Part shown: piece by piece, positions 31,650-39,074 of the stretch
How the letters are laid out: every line of letters begins with the position of its first letter
Position numbering within the stretch: position 1 is the stretch's first letter
Origin: Chloroflexota bacterium
GTDB taxonomy: Bacteria > Chloroflexota > Limnocylindria > Limnocylindrales > CSP1-4
Assembly (NCBI GenBank): GCA_003158675.1
Contig: PMKN01000081.1
Span: 9,290-63,390 of the forward strand
DNA: 54,101 nt
Direction: 5' to 3'
The notes under the pieces: generated by a model
What the model saw: the letters and a program-made list of their open reading frames with translations, nothing else
Database searches by the model: none
Told to the model about the DNA's origin: nothing
Position numbers and translations under genes: made by a program

Positions 31650-32243
31650 CTAGCGCCGCACCACTCGCGTCCAGCAGACCACGCCTACCACGAGAACGCC
31701 AAACGCCACCGGCGCCTCAAGAGGTCCGAGCAGGAAGAGCTTAGCTCCGTCCAGGCCGCTCAGCGCATCGTCCGTACGTATCAGCGGGCCGCACGAGTCC
31801 AGGCACAGCGTTGCGAAGCCCAGGTCGCCGTTTCGATTCGCGTGAAGCAGCACCGGCAGTACGGGCAGCGCGGCGATACCCACGACCCAGGCCGCGAGCG
31901 TGGTGAACAGAGCACCACGGATCGCGTGGGCTCGGACCATTGGAGCACCAATCGTTCCGGCGACCAACGCCGCCGCGACGACCGCGCCAAACGCTCCCGC
32001 CCAGCGGCCCAAATCGCCCGCAGGGACATGAATCGGAGACACGCCGTAGCCAGACGCCGCGCCGTAGTCGGCTGCATCGAGTGAAAGAGCGACGAACGGC
32101 AAGGACAAGACGGCGAAGAAGATCGCGAGCAGCGTTGGGCCGAGAATGTTTGTCAGGAAGTCCGGCCCTTCGAGGCCATCGTCGACTTTGACACCCGCTT
32201 CGGCGCGTCCAATGCTTTCGCCTGCTTCGCCATGGTCGTCCAT
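31650..32243 (-). CDS. Hypothetical membrane protein with four or more helices
   Basis: A 197-residue protein. A 25-residue acidic N-terminus is followed by helices at FLTNILGPTLLAIFFAVLSL, WAGAFGAVVAAALVAGTIGA, GALFTTLAAWVVGIAALPVL and a C-terminal APVAFGVLVVGVVCW. A loop with two cysteines (LCLDSCGPLIRTDD) may be disulfide-bonded if outside. No family is recognised. It is convergent with the Nramp gene. Confidence 0.65.
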   Translation of the reverse strand: MDDHGEAGESIGRAEAGVKVDDGLEGPDFLTNILGPTLLAIFFAVLSLPFVALSLDAADYGAASGYGVSPIHVPAGDLGRWAGAFGAVVAAALVAGTIGAPMVRAHAIRGALFTTLAAWVVGIAALPVLPVLLHANRNGDLGFATLCLDSCGPLIRTDDALSGLDGAKLFLLGPLEAPVAFGVLVVGVVCWTRVVRR

Positions 32244-32316
32244 CCTTCGAGTATGTGACCCAGTTGAGGGGACCTGTGTCGGTGACCCGACATTCGCAAG
32301 CCGGTCGTTTCTCGGG

Positions 32317-32371
32317 CTAGGGGTCGTGGTTGGGAAGGCCTTCAGGAAGGCGCCACAAACGTTCCATGGTG
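32317..32371. repeat. Dispersed 55-bp intergenic repeat, copy 2
   Basis: This copy aligns without gaps to 15229-15283, with 4 differences in 52 core positions. Here CCTT-CAGG-AAGG extends to a 5-bp stem (GCCTT/AAGGC), and GAAGGCCTTC is a perfect palindrome. It lies in a 277-bp gap between two minus-strand genes. Confidence 0.75.
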
Positions 32372-32520
32372 CGGGGGGACCGCAGCCATCGCCTAATGTA
32401 AGGCGGGTCTGCGCCGCTCACGAGGCTCGCCTGGGCCCACCCCGCTGGTCTTACGTCGCGAGGCCCTGGCCGCGGGGCACGACAGGCTCTACTGCCTGCT
32501 TGCGAGGCACACCCAAGCCC

Positions 32521-32712
32521 TTAGCGTCGGCGGCGTCGCGCCGGTCCGAGCGTCAACCAGTCAACCATGACTCCGACGCCCCAGGCTATCAACCGCAAGA
32601 TCCAATAGACGATGGCCAGTGGCCACGCCAGGATCAGGAGAAGGATCGTGATGAGGCAGCCATGGTCGCCGCCCTGGCGGACGACGATGATCTGCGGACG
32701 CTCCCTACCCAT
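32521..32712 (-). CDS. Small membrane protein with basic C-terminus
   Basis: A 63-residue protein: a short polar N-terminus (RERPQIIVVRQGGDHGC), one or two tightly packed helices (ITILLLILAWPLAIVYWILR then LIAWGVGVMVDWLTLG), and a poly-Arg tail. Its ATG overlaps the stop of the upstream gene by 8 bp, so translation is likely coupled. Similar short helix-pair proteins with basic tails are common but unnamed. Function unknown. Confidence 0.75.
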   Translation of the reverse strand: MGRERPQIIVVRQGGDHGCLITILLLILAWPLAIVYWILRLIAWGVGVMVDWLTLGPARRRRR

Positions 32713-32983
32713 TGCTCGCGCCGAGTGGCGCTCGGGTCATATCCAGGCCTGCTCCCGTGTCCTCTTCATCCTGGCGCTCGTAGCGGCCAGGCTGGCCATC
32801 TATCGCTCCATTCACGTTTGGTGGGCCGCCGGGCACGGCATCGATGGGCGGCAATGGTCCGACATCGGCCCCGATTGGGTCTGACATCAGGGTCTCATTG
32901 AGCCGCGCGTCCTCCGTCGTGGCGGTGACGATGTCACCGGCCTTCGGGGTGCGATGCGAACTGGTAGCGCGGTCGTTGGTCAC
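32705..32983 (-). CDS. Small hydrophilic hypothetical protein
   Basis: A 92-residue soluble, acidic and Pro/Gly-rich protein, with segments such as GDIVTATTEDARLNETLMSD and PLPPIDAVPGGPPNVNGAID. It is probably disordered. The evidence for a real gene is the excellent ribosome-binding sequence AAGGAGAT just upstream of the GTG at 32983 and the 8-bp overlap with the following small membrane protein gene. No family is recognised. Confidence 0.6.
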   Translation of the reverse strand: MTNDRATSSHRTPKAGDIVTATTEDARLNETLMSDPIGADVGPLPPIDAVPGGPPNVNGAIDGQPGRYERQDEEDTGAGLDMTRAPLGASNG

Positions 32984-33248
32984 GGGATCTCCTTCGGGTC
33001 CGCGGGCGACGAATGTGCGGATTACGTGCTAGTGGTTGTCAGAACCGTGGAGTCGTGGTCCGGGCGCGTTCAAGGTCGCGTGCGACCAACTGCCAAACCG
33101 CCGTCCCTGACCGCCGCGAGGCCGGCGAACAGGCTGTCGAGCAGGGTCAGAGGTGTGGCACCCCAAACTGCCGAAAGACCGCGCCCCGGCGCTCGGGACG
33201 CGGTCTCGTTCGGCCTGAAGGATCGGCCGCCCTCAGATGGCGTGATCC

Positions 33249-33320
33249 TCAGCGCCGGTAGAGGGTGAAGCCGCCGCCGAACAGCAGGAGCAGGACGATG
33301 ATGACGAGTAGGAGTTCCAT
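33249..33320 (-). CDS. Tiny single-helix membrane protein (23 residues)
   Basis: The frame encodes MELLLVIIVLLLLFGGG followed by FTLYRR and a stop. AGAAGG lies about 6 nt upstream of the ATG. The pattern of a hydrophobic helix, Gly run, aromatic and Arg pair matches very short membrane proteins found in many bacteria as unnamed ORFs. It lies in a gap otherwise empty of genes and reads in the same direction as the propeller gene downstream. Role unknown. Confidence 0.6.
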   Translation of the reverse strand: MELLLVIIVLLLLFGGGFTLYRR

Positions 33321-33549
33321 GGGGGACCTTCTTTCGTCCACAGCCTGCTCGTCCCTACCCGATGGAACGAGGATGGAAACCCCATCTTCTGCCTAGGTTC
33401 CCGAACCCATGGCCGCCGGGAGACCCATCCGGTCCGCCACGTGGGCGACATCGAGGGCGACCCCGACTAGGGAGGCCGACAGCTGGTTGTGCTGCCACAG
33501 CAAGCCCACAAAGAATGTTGTTCGCGCGCCCGAACTCCTCCGCGCGCCA

Positions 33550-35004
33550 CTATTGATTGAGCGTGAACTTGCCGGTGTTGGGGTCGAATAGCTCGGCGAC
33601 TTCAGTGCCCATGCCGCCCGGCGTTGTGCCGGTCACGATCGCACCTCCATTCGGCAACGGCGCAACCAGGACCGTGATGCGATCCAGATTGAGCCGGCCA
33701 AGGTCCGTCCACTTGTCCTGGGCCGGGTCGTAGATTTCGCCGTCCAGGGTGACCGGATAAGTGGAGTGCTCCCGCACCGGTCGCGCGCTCGCCGGTGGCA
33801 GCGGAGCGAAGAAACCGCCTCGAGTCTGCGGCGAGCCGGTGCGGCTCAGGTTTATGCCTACCGCCCCCAGCGCAAGGACTCGGCCATCGGTAAGCGTCGT
33901 AGCACTGAACAGATCGTTCGGCCCGGGCATGCTTGCCAGGCGGCTAAACGAGCCTGTGGTCGGGTCGTATGCCTCGACGGCAGCGTTGCCGCCGCCGAAG
34001 AGCATCGCCCGCCCGTCGGGCAGCTTCGCCAGGGACGGCGGGGCGCCTCGCGAGACCGTGGACGTGGCCGACGGAGCGAAGGTGTTTGTGGACGGGTCGT
34101 AAACCTCCGTGCCCCACAGTCGTCCACCATCGGCCGCTTCGACGACGAGGACCTTGTCATTCCCCAGGAGAACGGCGGAGAGGTCACTTCCGCCGGAAGT
34201 GAATCCCGTACGAGACGTCGATCCGGCCGGTGTGAACGTCCCCCTGACGGGGTCGAAGATGTCTGCCTCAAGCTGGAAGGCGACAGGTGACTTGTCGTCG
34301 CTACCCAAGATCAGGACGCGGCCGTCCTCCAGCACAGCCGAGGCGGCAAGCTGGTGTGGTGCCACCGGTCCGATAGGCGTGAAACGGCCCGTCTTGGGAT
34401 CGTAGATCTCGTCCATGGTCGCGTCGCCGTTGGCGCCGGAATCAAAGCCGGCGGCGATCAAAACCCGACCATCCGCGAGCAACGCGGTCGTCCCGCCGTA
34501 GCGATCGACGTTCGTCCCGCCCGTGGCAGTGAATGTATTGGCGGCCGGGTCGAAGATGGCGCTTTCATACGGCTGCGGATATAGGACGCGCCCGTCGGCA
34601 AGCGGCACGCCGGGGCCATCTCCCCAGCAGCTGTACGTCTTTCCGGGTCGGCAGGCCGAGTTGGCCGTCGGTCCGGGCGTCAGGCCTGCTTGGAGCGTGG
34701 GGCCCGCATCCGGCGTCGAGGTCGGGCTCTGGGTTCCCGTCGGAGAGGCCGAGGCGGAGATCTGCGGCGTCGCGCGCGGCGTGTCGGACGGTCCGCTGAC
34801 CGGCGGAGCGCTCTGGCTCCGCCACACGAGCGCCGCGGCGAGCACCACCACCACGGCCGCGGCCAGACTCGTCCCCAGGCGCGAGCCGCGCCGGGCCGGG
34901 CGGTTTCGGAAGCGGATCTGGTGGGGATCGGCGGCGGCGACCTCGCCTAAGACAACCTGTCGCAACCGTTCGTCGAGTTCGCGATCGATGGGCCATTCAT
35001 TCAT
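33550..35004 (-). CDS. Membrane-anchored Kelch-like beta-propeller protein coupled to an ECF sigma factor
   Basis: A 484-residue protein. Residues 1-43 are cytoplasmic and charged (MNEWPIDRELDERLRQVVLG), a single helix spans about 44-61 (LGTSLAAAVVVVLAAALVW), then a Ser/Pro/Thr linker, then a propeller from about residue 110 built of Kelch-like units. These include VPLADGRVLYPQPYESAIFD, ALLADGRVLIAAGFDSG, VLEDGRVLILGSDD and KLPDGRAMLFGGGNAAVEAY. Its ATG (35004) overlaps the sigma gene stop by 8 bp. By position it is the candidate partner of the sigma factor, but the short N-terminus shows no H-x3-C-x2-C zinc anti-sigma motif. It probably senses an extracellular ligand or wall state; this is inference. 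Confidence 0.82.
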   Translation of the reverse strand: MNEWPIDRELDERLRQVVLGEVAAADPHQIRFRNRPARRGSRLGTSLAAAVVVVLAAALVWRSQSAPPVSGPSDTPRATPQISASASPTGTQSPTSTPDAGPTLQAGLTPGPTANSACRPGKTYSCWGDGPGVPLADGRVLYPQPYESAIFDPAANTFTATGGTNVDRYGGTTALLADGRVLIAAGFDSGANGDATMDEIYDPKTGRFTPIGPVAPHQLAASAVLEDGRVLILGSDDKSPVAFQLEADIFDPVRGTFTPAGSTSRTGFTSGGSDLSAVLLGNDKVLVVEAADGGRLWGTEVYDPSTNTFAPSATSTVSRGAPPSLAKLPDGRAMLFGGGNAAVEAYDPTTGSFSRLASMPGPNDLFSATTLTDGRVLALGAVGINLSRTGSPQTRGGFFAPLPPASARPVREHSTYPVTLDGEIYDPAQDKWTDLGRLNLDRITVLVAPLPNGGAIVTGTTPGGMGTEVAELFDPNTGKFTLNQ

Positions 35005-35497
35005 CTCGAAGGTCCTCCCGCAGCCGGGCAAGTCCCCGCCTGAGTTGCGTTTTGATCGTGTTCTCGCTGACGCCCAGGGCTTGCGCGGTCTCCCGGACCG
35101 AGTAGCCGACCAGGTGATGCAGAACGATCGCGGCCCGGGCGCCACGTGGCAGCCCGCGCAGGCTCTCGCGCAGAGCGAGCCGCTCGTCGTGGGCCGGCCC
35201 GGTCTCGGGTATGTCGTGCATCTGCGGCCAGAACGGGATGAGGCGGCGCATCTGGCGCACGCGGCGCATGGACTCGCGTGCCTCGATCGCCAGCAGCCAG
35301 GCTCGGAGCGCGTTTCGGTCGCGCAGGGTATGGCCTCGCCGCAGTGCAATCTCGAACGTCGTCTGGACGACGTCCTGGGCCTCCTGCTCGTCGAGGCAGA
35401 TCAGGCGCGCGGCAGCGAGGAGCGCGCCGCCGTGGTCGGCAAGCAACTCGTCGACTGCGTATGGCGCCTCCGCCAGCGTCAAGGCCTCGATCCCCAA
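34997..35497 (-). CDS. ECF-type RNA polymerase sigma factor
   Basis: A 166-residue sigma-70 family protein. Region 2 lies in the first half, with LLAAARLICLDEQEAQDVVQ then TTFEIALRRG (the usual 'D.A.DVVQ.TF' motif) and an RAWLLAIEARESMRRVR end. Region 4 is at the C-terminus: LRGLPRGARAAIVLHHLVGY, then SVRETAQALGVSENTIKTQL, a clear helix-turn-helix. Translation starts at TTG (35497), supported by GAGGAGG just upstream. The stop overlaps the downstream membrane propeller gene, the normal arrangement for sigma and anti-sigma pairs. Confidence 0.9.
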   Translation of the reverse strand: MGIEALTLAEAPYAVDELLADHGGALLAAARLICLDEQEAQDVVQTTFEIALRRGHTLRDRNALRAWLLAIEARESMRRVRQMRRLIPFWPQMHDIPETGPAHDERLALRESLRGLPRGARAAIVLHHLVGYSVRETAQALGVSENTIKTQLRRGLARLREDLRDE

Positions 35498-35787
35498 ACC
35501 GGTCCTCCTCAGTTGCGTGTCAATCTACAGAGGGAGCGACGCGGCCGTTCGGGTGACAACGGCACAGAAGAGCCTCCGCTTCCTTCGAAGGCGCTGGAAG
35601 CCTTCCCCCTGAGGGCCGACTGGCGCAGGCCGTCGGCGCTATCCCGCTCGCCTCGCGCGGCCCGTCGTATGGCTAAGCCTTCCGTGACGAAAGATGCGGC
35701 TCCTGATACCGATCCGGCAGCCGCCGTCCAAGCCCCGCCGCCGGAGCCAACGCGCCGGCGTATCCGGCCGTTTACGCTCAGGCCCAG

Positions 35788-36084
35788 GTGGCCACGCCAA
35801 ATGGAGGCACCCAACCAGCTCTCTTGCGGTATCCAATCGATGGCGCGAGCGCCACCAGGATCGCCGTTCCGCCGAAGGTCGGCGGGAACCCACAGCTGTA
35901 TATCGTCGGTCCGGCTCCCACGGTCACCCCGGACGGCCTCCTGAAGCTATGGGCGATCGAGAGCCACACCGCACAGGCCTCGATCGTGCTGCAGTGGATC
36001 CCGCTGCCCCGATGGATCTCCGCGCCGACCCGCTTTGGGTTAGGCCTGCACGGCCGCCTCGCCCTCCATCACACCGACTCGTAG
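35788..36084 (+). CDS. Possible short gene or gene remnant
   Basis: This plus-strand frame has coding-like third positions and a protein-like middle (LRYPIDGASATRIAVPPKVG, then NPQLYIVGPAPTVTPDGLLK). The frame is open upstream to 35707, and a second frame starting at ATG 35669 (MAKPSVTKDAAPDTDPAAAV) also looks coding and would join it only by a frameshift near 35750. The whole may be a frameshifted gene. No family is recognised and the tail beyond about residue 75 looks non-coding. Confidence 0.3.
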   Translation: MATPNGGTQPALLRYPIDGASATRIAVPPKVGGNPQLYIVGPAPTVTPDGLLKLWAIESHTAQASIVLQWIPLPRWISAPTRFGLGLHGRLALHHTDS

Positions 36085-36155
36085 CACCCCGCCAACATGA
36101 CACACGTCGCGAGGAGGAGAGCGAATAGGAGCACCGTCGAAGCGATTCGCTGCAT
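36069..36155 (-). CDS. Tiny lipoprotein (28 residues), entericidin-like in form
   Basis: The frame encodes MQRIASTVLLFALLLATCVM followed by LAGCYESV and a stop. The lipobox LAGC would leave a five-residue lipidated peptide. AAGGGA lies about 8 nt before the ATG. It follows the zinc-ribbon membrane protein gene after 53 bp on the same strand and may share its transcript. Entericidins and similar lysis-type peptides have this size, but homology cannot be claimed from so short a sequence. Confidence 0.5.
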   Translation of the reverse strand: MQRIASTVLLFALLLATCVMLAGCYESV

Positions 36156-36208
36156 GCTGGGGATCCCTTCCACGTCTGTGCGGGTTGCTCGGGCCGAGAG
36201 CCCGACTC

Positions 36209-37156
36209 TCACGGGGCTGTGATCGTCTTGGGCCAGGTGCCCTTGAATCTGATGCCGCCCTCGTGTAGCTGGAGGGTGTCGATGGTGACGCCGTTGTCGG
36301 CGATTTCTTGGGTTAGGGTCGAGTTAAGGTGGTCCACGACCTGACTCACCACGTTACCGGGTACCCCAACACGCCCGAACTCCAGGTCCGAGATACTCAC
36401 GGCCACAGTGGTGGAACTCGTCTTGACGATGCTCGCCTTGGCGTAAACAGGTCCCGTCACGGGATATCCCGGAATGTGTGCGAAAGCCGACAGTTCGGCG
36501 TAACCCTCGTGGATCCGGAACTGCAGCTGATCGAAGTACTTGTTCGGGTTGCTGTACTCCGGGAGAGCCGCGAGCGCGGCCTCACTGATCGTGTCGTCGA
36601 TTTGTACGGAACCGGAGCCATGGTGCTTGGCGGTGAAGGAGTAGTTCGCGGCCGGCGACGGGCGCTCGATGCCCCATTTTGTGCAGAAGGCGTCGAGCGC
36701 GGCACTGTCCTTGACCATATGAAGATCCCGAGCGTGGTCCATTCCGAACGCCGCACTCAGGCCCGGTACCTGTGCGACGCCCAGGTAGGAAACGCCAACC
36801 AGCGCGACTACGAGCACTACGCCTACCAGCATCAGGACCTTGCGCAGAGTGCCGCTGCCACGGCCTCTCGTCGAGCCGGCACCAGGCGCTGCGAATGCCG
36901 GCGGGCCCATGTACGGGGGAGGCGGGCTGCCTTGATATGCAGGCGGGTACTGCGGAGCGGGCGGCTGTGACCAGGCGACGGGCGCGACCGGCGTGACCGG
37001 CGTGACCGGCGCGACCACCGGCTGCGGCGCGACGGGTGGCAAGTCTGGCGGGGGAGCCGCTGGTGAGAGAGCCGCACCGCACGTGTCGCAGAACTTCTGA
37101 TCGACCGCGCTTCGTGGTGTGCCGCAAGCGGGGCAGAACCCGAATCCCGTCGTCAT
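36209..37156 (-). CDS. Zinc-ribbon single-pass membrane protein
   Basis: A 315-residue protein. The N-terminus carries a zinc ribbon with two CxxC knuckles (GFCPACGTP and KFCDTCGAA), followed by a long Pro/Val/Gln-rich cytoplasmic linker to about residue 100. A single helix (VLMLVGVVLVVALVGVSYLG) follows, then a 180-residue outside domain with alternating beta segments (EGYAELSAFAHIPGYPV, GPVYAKASIVKTSSTTVAVS). Zinc-ribbon plus linker plus one helix is a common sensor-like plan in Gram-positive-type bacteria. GAGGGA supports the ATG at 37156. The outside domain is not recognised. Confidence 0.75.
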   Translation of the reverse strand: MTTGFGFCPACGTPRSAVDQKFCDTCGAALSPAAPPPDLPPVAPQPVVAPVTPVTPVAPVAWSQPPAPQYPPAYQGSPPPPYMGPPAFAAPGAGSTRGRGSGTLRKVLMLVGVVLVVALVGVSYLGVAQVPGLSAAFGMDHARDLHMVKDSAALDAFCTKWGIERPSPAANYSFTAKHHGSGSVQIDDTISEAALAALPEYSNPNKYFDQLQFRIHEGYAELSAFAHIPGYPVTGPVYAKASIVKTSSTTVAVSISDLEFGRVGVPGNVVSQVVDHLNSTLTQEIADNGVTIDTLQLHEGGIRFKGTWPKTITAP

Positions 37157-37339
37157 CGCTCGTGTCCCTCTCGTTCCACTCTGCCAGTGAATCGTGGACG
37201 CTCGCATGTGCTGGGGTGGCGGCATTCCGGTCGACAAGATATGGCCATCCCGAACTTCGCAATACTACCCCCGCGGCCACCGCCTGGATGTCACCGCCGA
37301 CTCGATCATGCCCGAATCGAGTCGCGGGCGACCGCTGGC

Positions 37340-38272
37340 CTACTGCTGGATCGTCGTTCCGCAGGTTGCGCTGCCGGTCACGTGGAGAAGGTTCGGAGAC
37401 GGGGTCGATCCGCTTGGTGCCGCCTCCATCACGTCGCCGGCAATCGTGGCTCCGCCCGGGACCAGAGTCGTCAACCCCGAGCCTTTGGCCGTGTAGAAGG
37501 TGCCGGCCGTCTTGGTCCCGACCGAGACCTGCAGCAGGGCCGTGCTGGCAGTCACGAAGAGCAGGACGGGGGTGGTGCCGGCCGTGCTCAAGCCGACGAT
37601 GCCCACGTACGTGCCTGACGCAGTCACGGTGCAAGTGACGTCCGCATCGGTGAGAGCGCCGGCGAGTTGCCCATATGGCGACGGCCCGCTGACTACGACG
37701 TTGGCGGACCCCGGTTGCTGATTGCCGCAGTCGATGGTCCCTGAGATGGAACGCAGCGCCCCGAGGTCCCCGGTCGCGGTGGCGGCGTCCGTGGTCTCGG
37801 TGAGCGTCGAGTCGAGGGCCAGGCCGGTGGCTGCGTCAAAACTCGTCACGCCGCTACCGACGAACGTGCGCAGCCGAAGCGTCGAGGCGGCGCCGGTCCC
37901 GACGCGCACCTCGGCATGACCCGCCCGCGCGAAGATCACGATCATCGGCCCGTTCGCGCCGGCCTTGCCAATGAAGTCGATCTCTGGGCCATCGAGCGAG
38001 GGTTTGTTACAGCCGATCGACTGAGTCGTCACCGGCCCGGTCAGGCCGGCCGTCCCGGTGATTGAGAACTGCGCGGTCGGCGGGCCTTTGGTGGCGACGA
38101 GCGTCGGGGACGAGGACGAAGCTGCGCTCGCCGAAATGGGGACTATCGAGGCGGACGGTCCGGACGTGGTTTCCGGCGAATTCGACACGGCCGACGACGA
38201 GTTGCCACAGGCGGCCAGCACGAGGCCAAGGAGCGTCAGCGACACGCACTTTCGCCAATCAACGGGACGCAC
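37340..38272 (-). CDS. Hypothetical lipoprotein with repeated beta domain
   Basis: A 310-residue exported protein starting at GTG. The signal peptide ends in a classical lipobox (LTLLGLVLAACGNSS). A Ser/Thr/Pro-rich linker follows to about residue 65. The mature part has beta segments and paired cysteines (SIGCNKPS, GTIDCGNQQ, DVTCTVTA, SATCGTTI), giving a two-fold internal pattern of 'S(I)xG-T-I-x-C-G' type. It resembles lipoproteins that hold small ligands, but no family is assigned. Confidence 0.72.
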   Translation of the reverse strand: MRPVDWRKCVSLTLLGLVLAACGNSSSAVSNSPETTSGPSASIVPISASAASSSSPTLVATKGPPTAQFSITGTAGLTGPVTTQSIGCNKPSLDGPEIDFIGKAGANGPMIVIFARAGHAEVRVGTGAASTLRLRTFVGSGVTSFDAATGLALDSTLTETTDAATATGDLGALRSISGTIDCGNQQPGSANVVVSGPSPYGQLAGALTDADVTCTVTASGTYVGIVGLSTAGTTPVLLFVTASTALLQVSVGTKTAGTFYTAKGSGLTTLVPGGATIAGDVMEAAPSGSTPSPNLLHVTGSATCGTTIQQ

Positions 38273-38482
38273 GGATCAATCTCCTGACCAACTCGGCCGG
38301 CTAGTCTTGGCCAGGTTGCCCAAGGCGCGCCGTACGACCACCGTACCAACTGGCTCGGTCTCGCGGAGCAGACCGAGCGTTTCGTCCCGTTGTCGACGAC
38401 GCGATACCACTTGCCGCAACAGATGCAGACGTTGACCCTGTGCGAGAGACTTGGCCGTCTCTTGACGAAGTGGAGAAGAGCC

Positions 38483-38908
38483 GTGCCGTTGGTGGTGGTC
38501 TTCGGAGTGGCCGTCATCGAGATCTGGTTCGCGGTACCAACCGGGCTGGCTCTCGGGCTTGCTGCGCCGATCGTCTGGTTGATGACAGTCGCCGGCGCCG
38601 TCACCAGCGTTACCTTGGTGGCGAATGCGGGAAGCGCTCTCCGGGGCTGGCTCGTTCGCCGACGTGGCAAGGATTGGCCATCCAAGACAGGGCGGATCTA
38701 TCGCATCTGGGTGCGCTACGGCGTGCCGGGTTGGGGGCTGGCCTCGCCGCTCTTCATGGCTCCCCCGATGGGCACGGCAGTAGCGCTGATGCTCGGTGCT
38801 CCACAGCGGCGTCTCATGCGTTGGATGTACGCGGGCGTGCTGCTCTGGGTGACGATCCTCGTCGTCGCCGGGATCGTCGGCATGGGTCTCATCCACGCCG
38901 TCCACTGA
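38483..38908 (+). CDS. Small-multidrug-export-like membrane protein
   Basis: A 141-residue protein with about four helices. The pattern RRAVPLVVVFGVAVIEIWFA then VPTGLALGLAAP, and later YRIWVRYGVPGWGLASPLFM then APPMGTAVALMLGAPQRRLM, resembles PF06695 (putative small multi-drug export) proteins. In these, the E-x-x-x-A-x-P-x-G motif and a Pro-Gly loop are conserved. GTG at 38483 is preferred because GGAGA sits 7 nt upstream; ATG at 38423 and TTG at 38390 are longer alternatives without a ribosome-binding site. Function is not experimentally clear for the family. Confidence 0.62.
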   Translation: MPLVVVFGVAVIEIWFAVPTGLALGLAAPIVWLMTVAGAVTSVTLVANAGSALRGWLVRRRGKDWPSKTGRIYRIWVRYGVPGWGLASPLFMAPPMGTAVALMLGAPQRRLMRWMYAGVLLWVTILVVAGIVGMGLIHAVH

Positions 38909-39074
38909 CGTCGTTCCGGCGGCCGACTTCCTCCAGCCCGTTGGGACTGCATCGGGCCGGACCGGGGGCCAGGCGACTCACGTGGCGCAATCGGCTGGTC
39001 GCGGGTCGACGTGGAAAACCCTTTTCGTGTGAACCTCGACGACTAGCCCCGCCAACTGCCTGCGAGAGGATGCG

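Noticed and set aside
32146-32901. 251-residue plus-strand ORF through copy 2 of the dispersed repeat
   Set aside because: It crosses the intergenic repeat and lies antisense to two small genes with good ribosome-binding sites and overlap; its composition is not protein-like.
34523-35944. 473-residue plus-strand ORF across the sigma/propeller genes
   Set aside because: The minus strand encodes a clear ECF sigma factor and Kelch-like units here; the plus frame is Arg/Ser/Pro-rich noise. Only its end, near 35669-35760, looked coding and is noted under the possible remnant.
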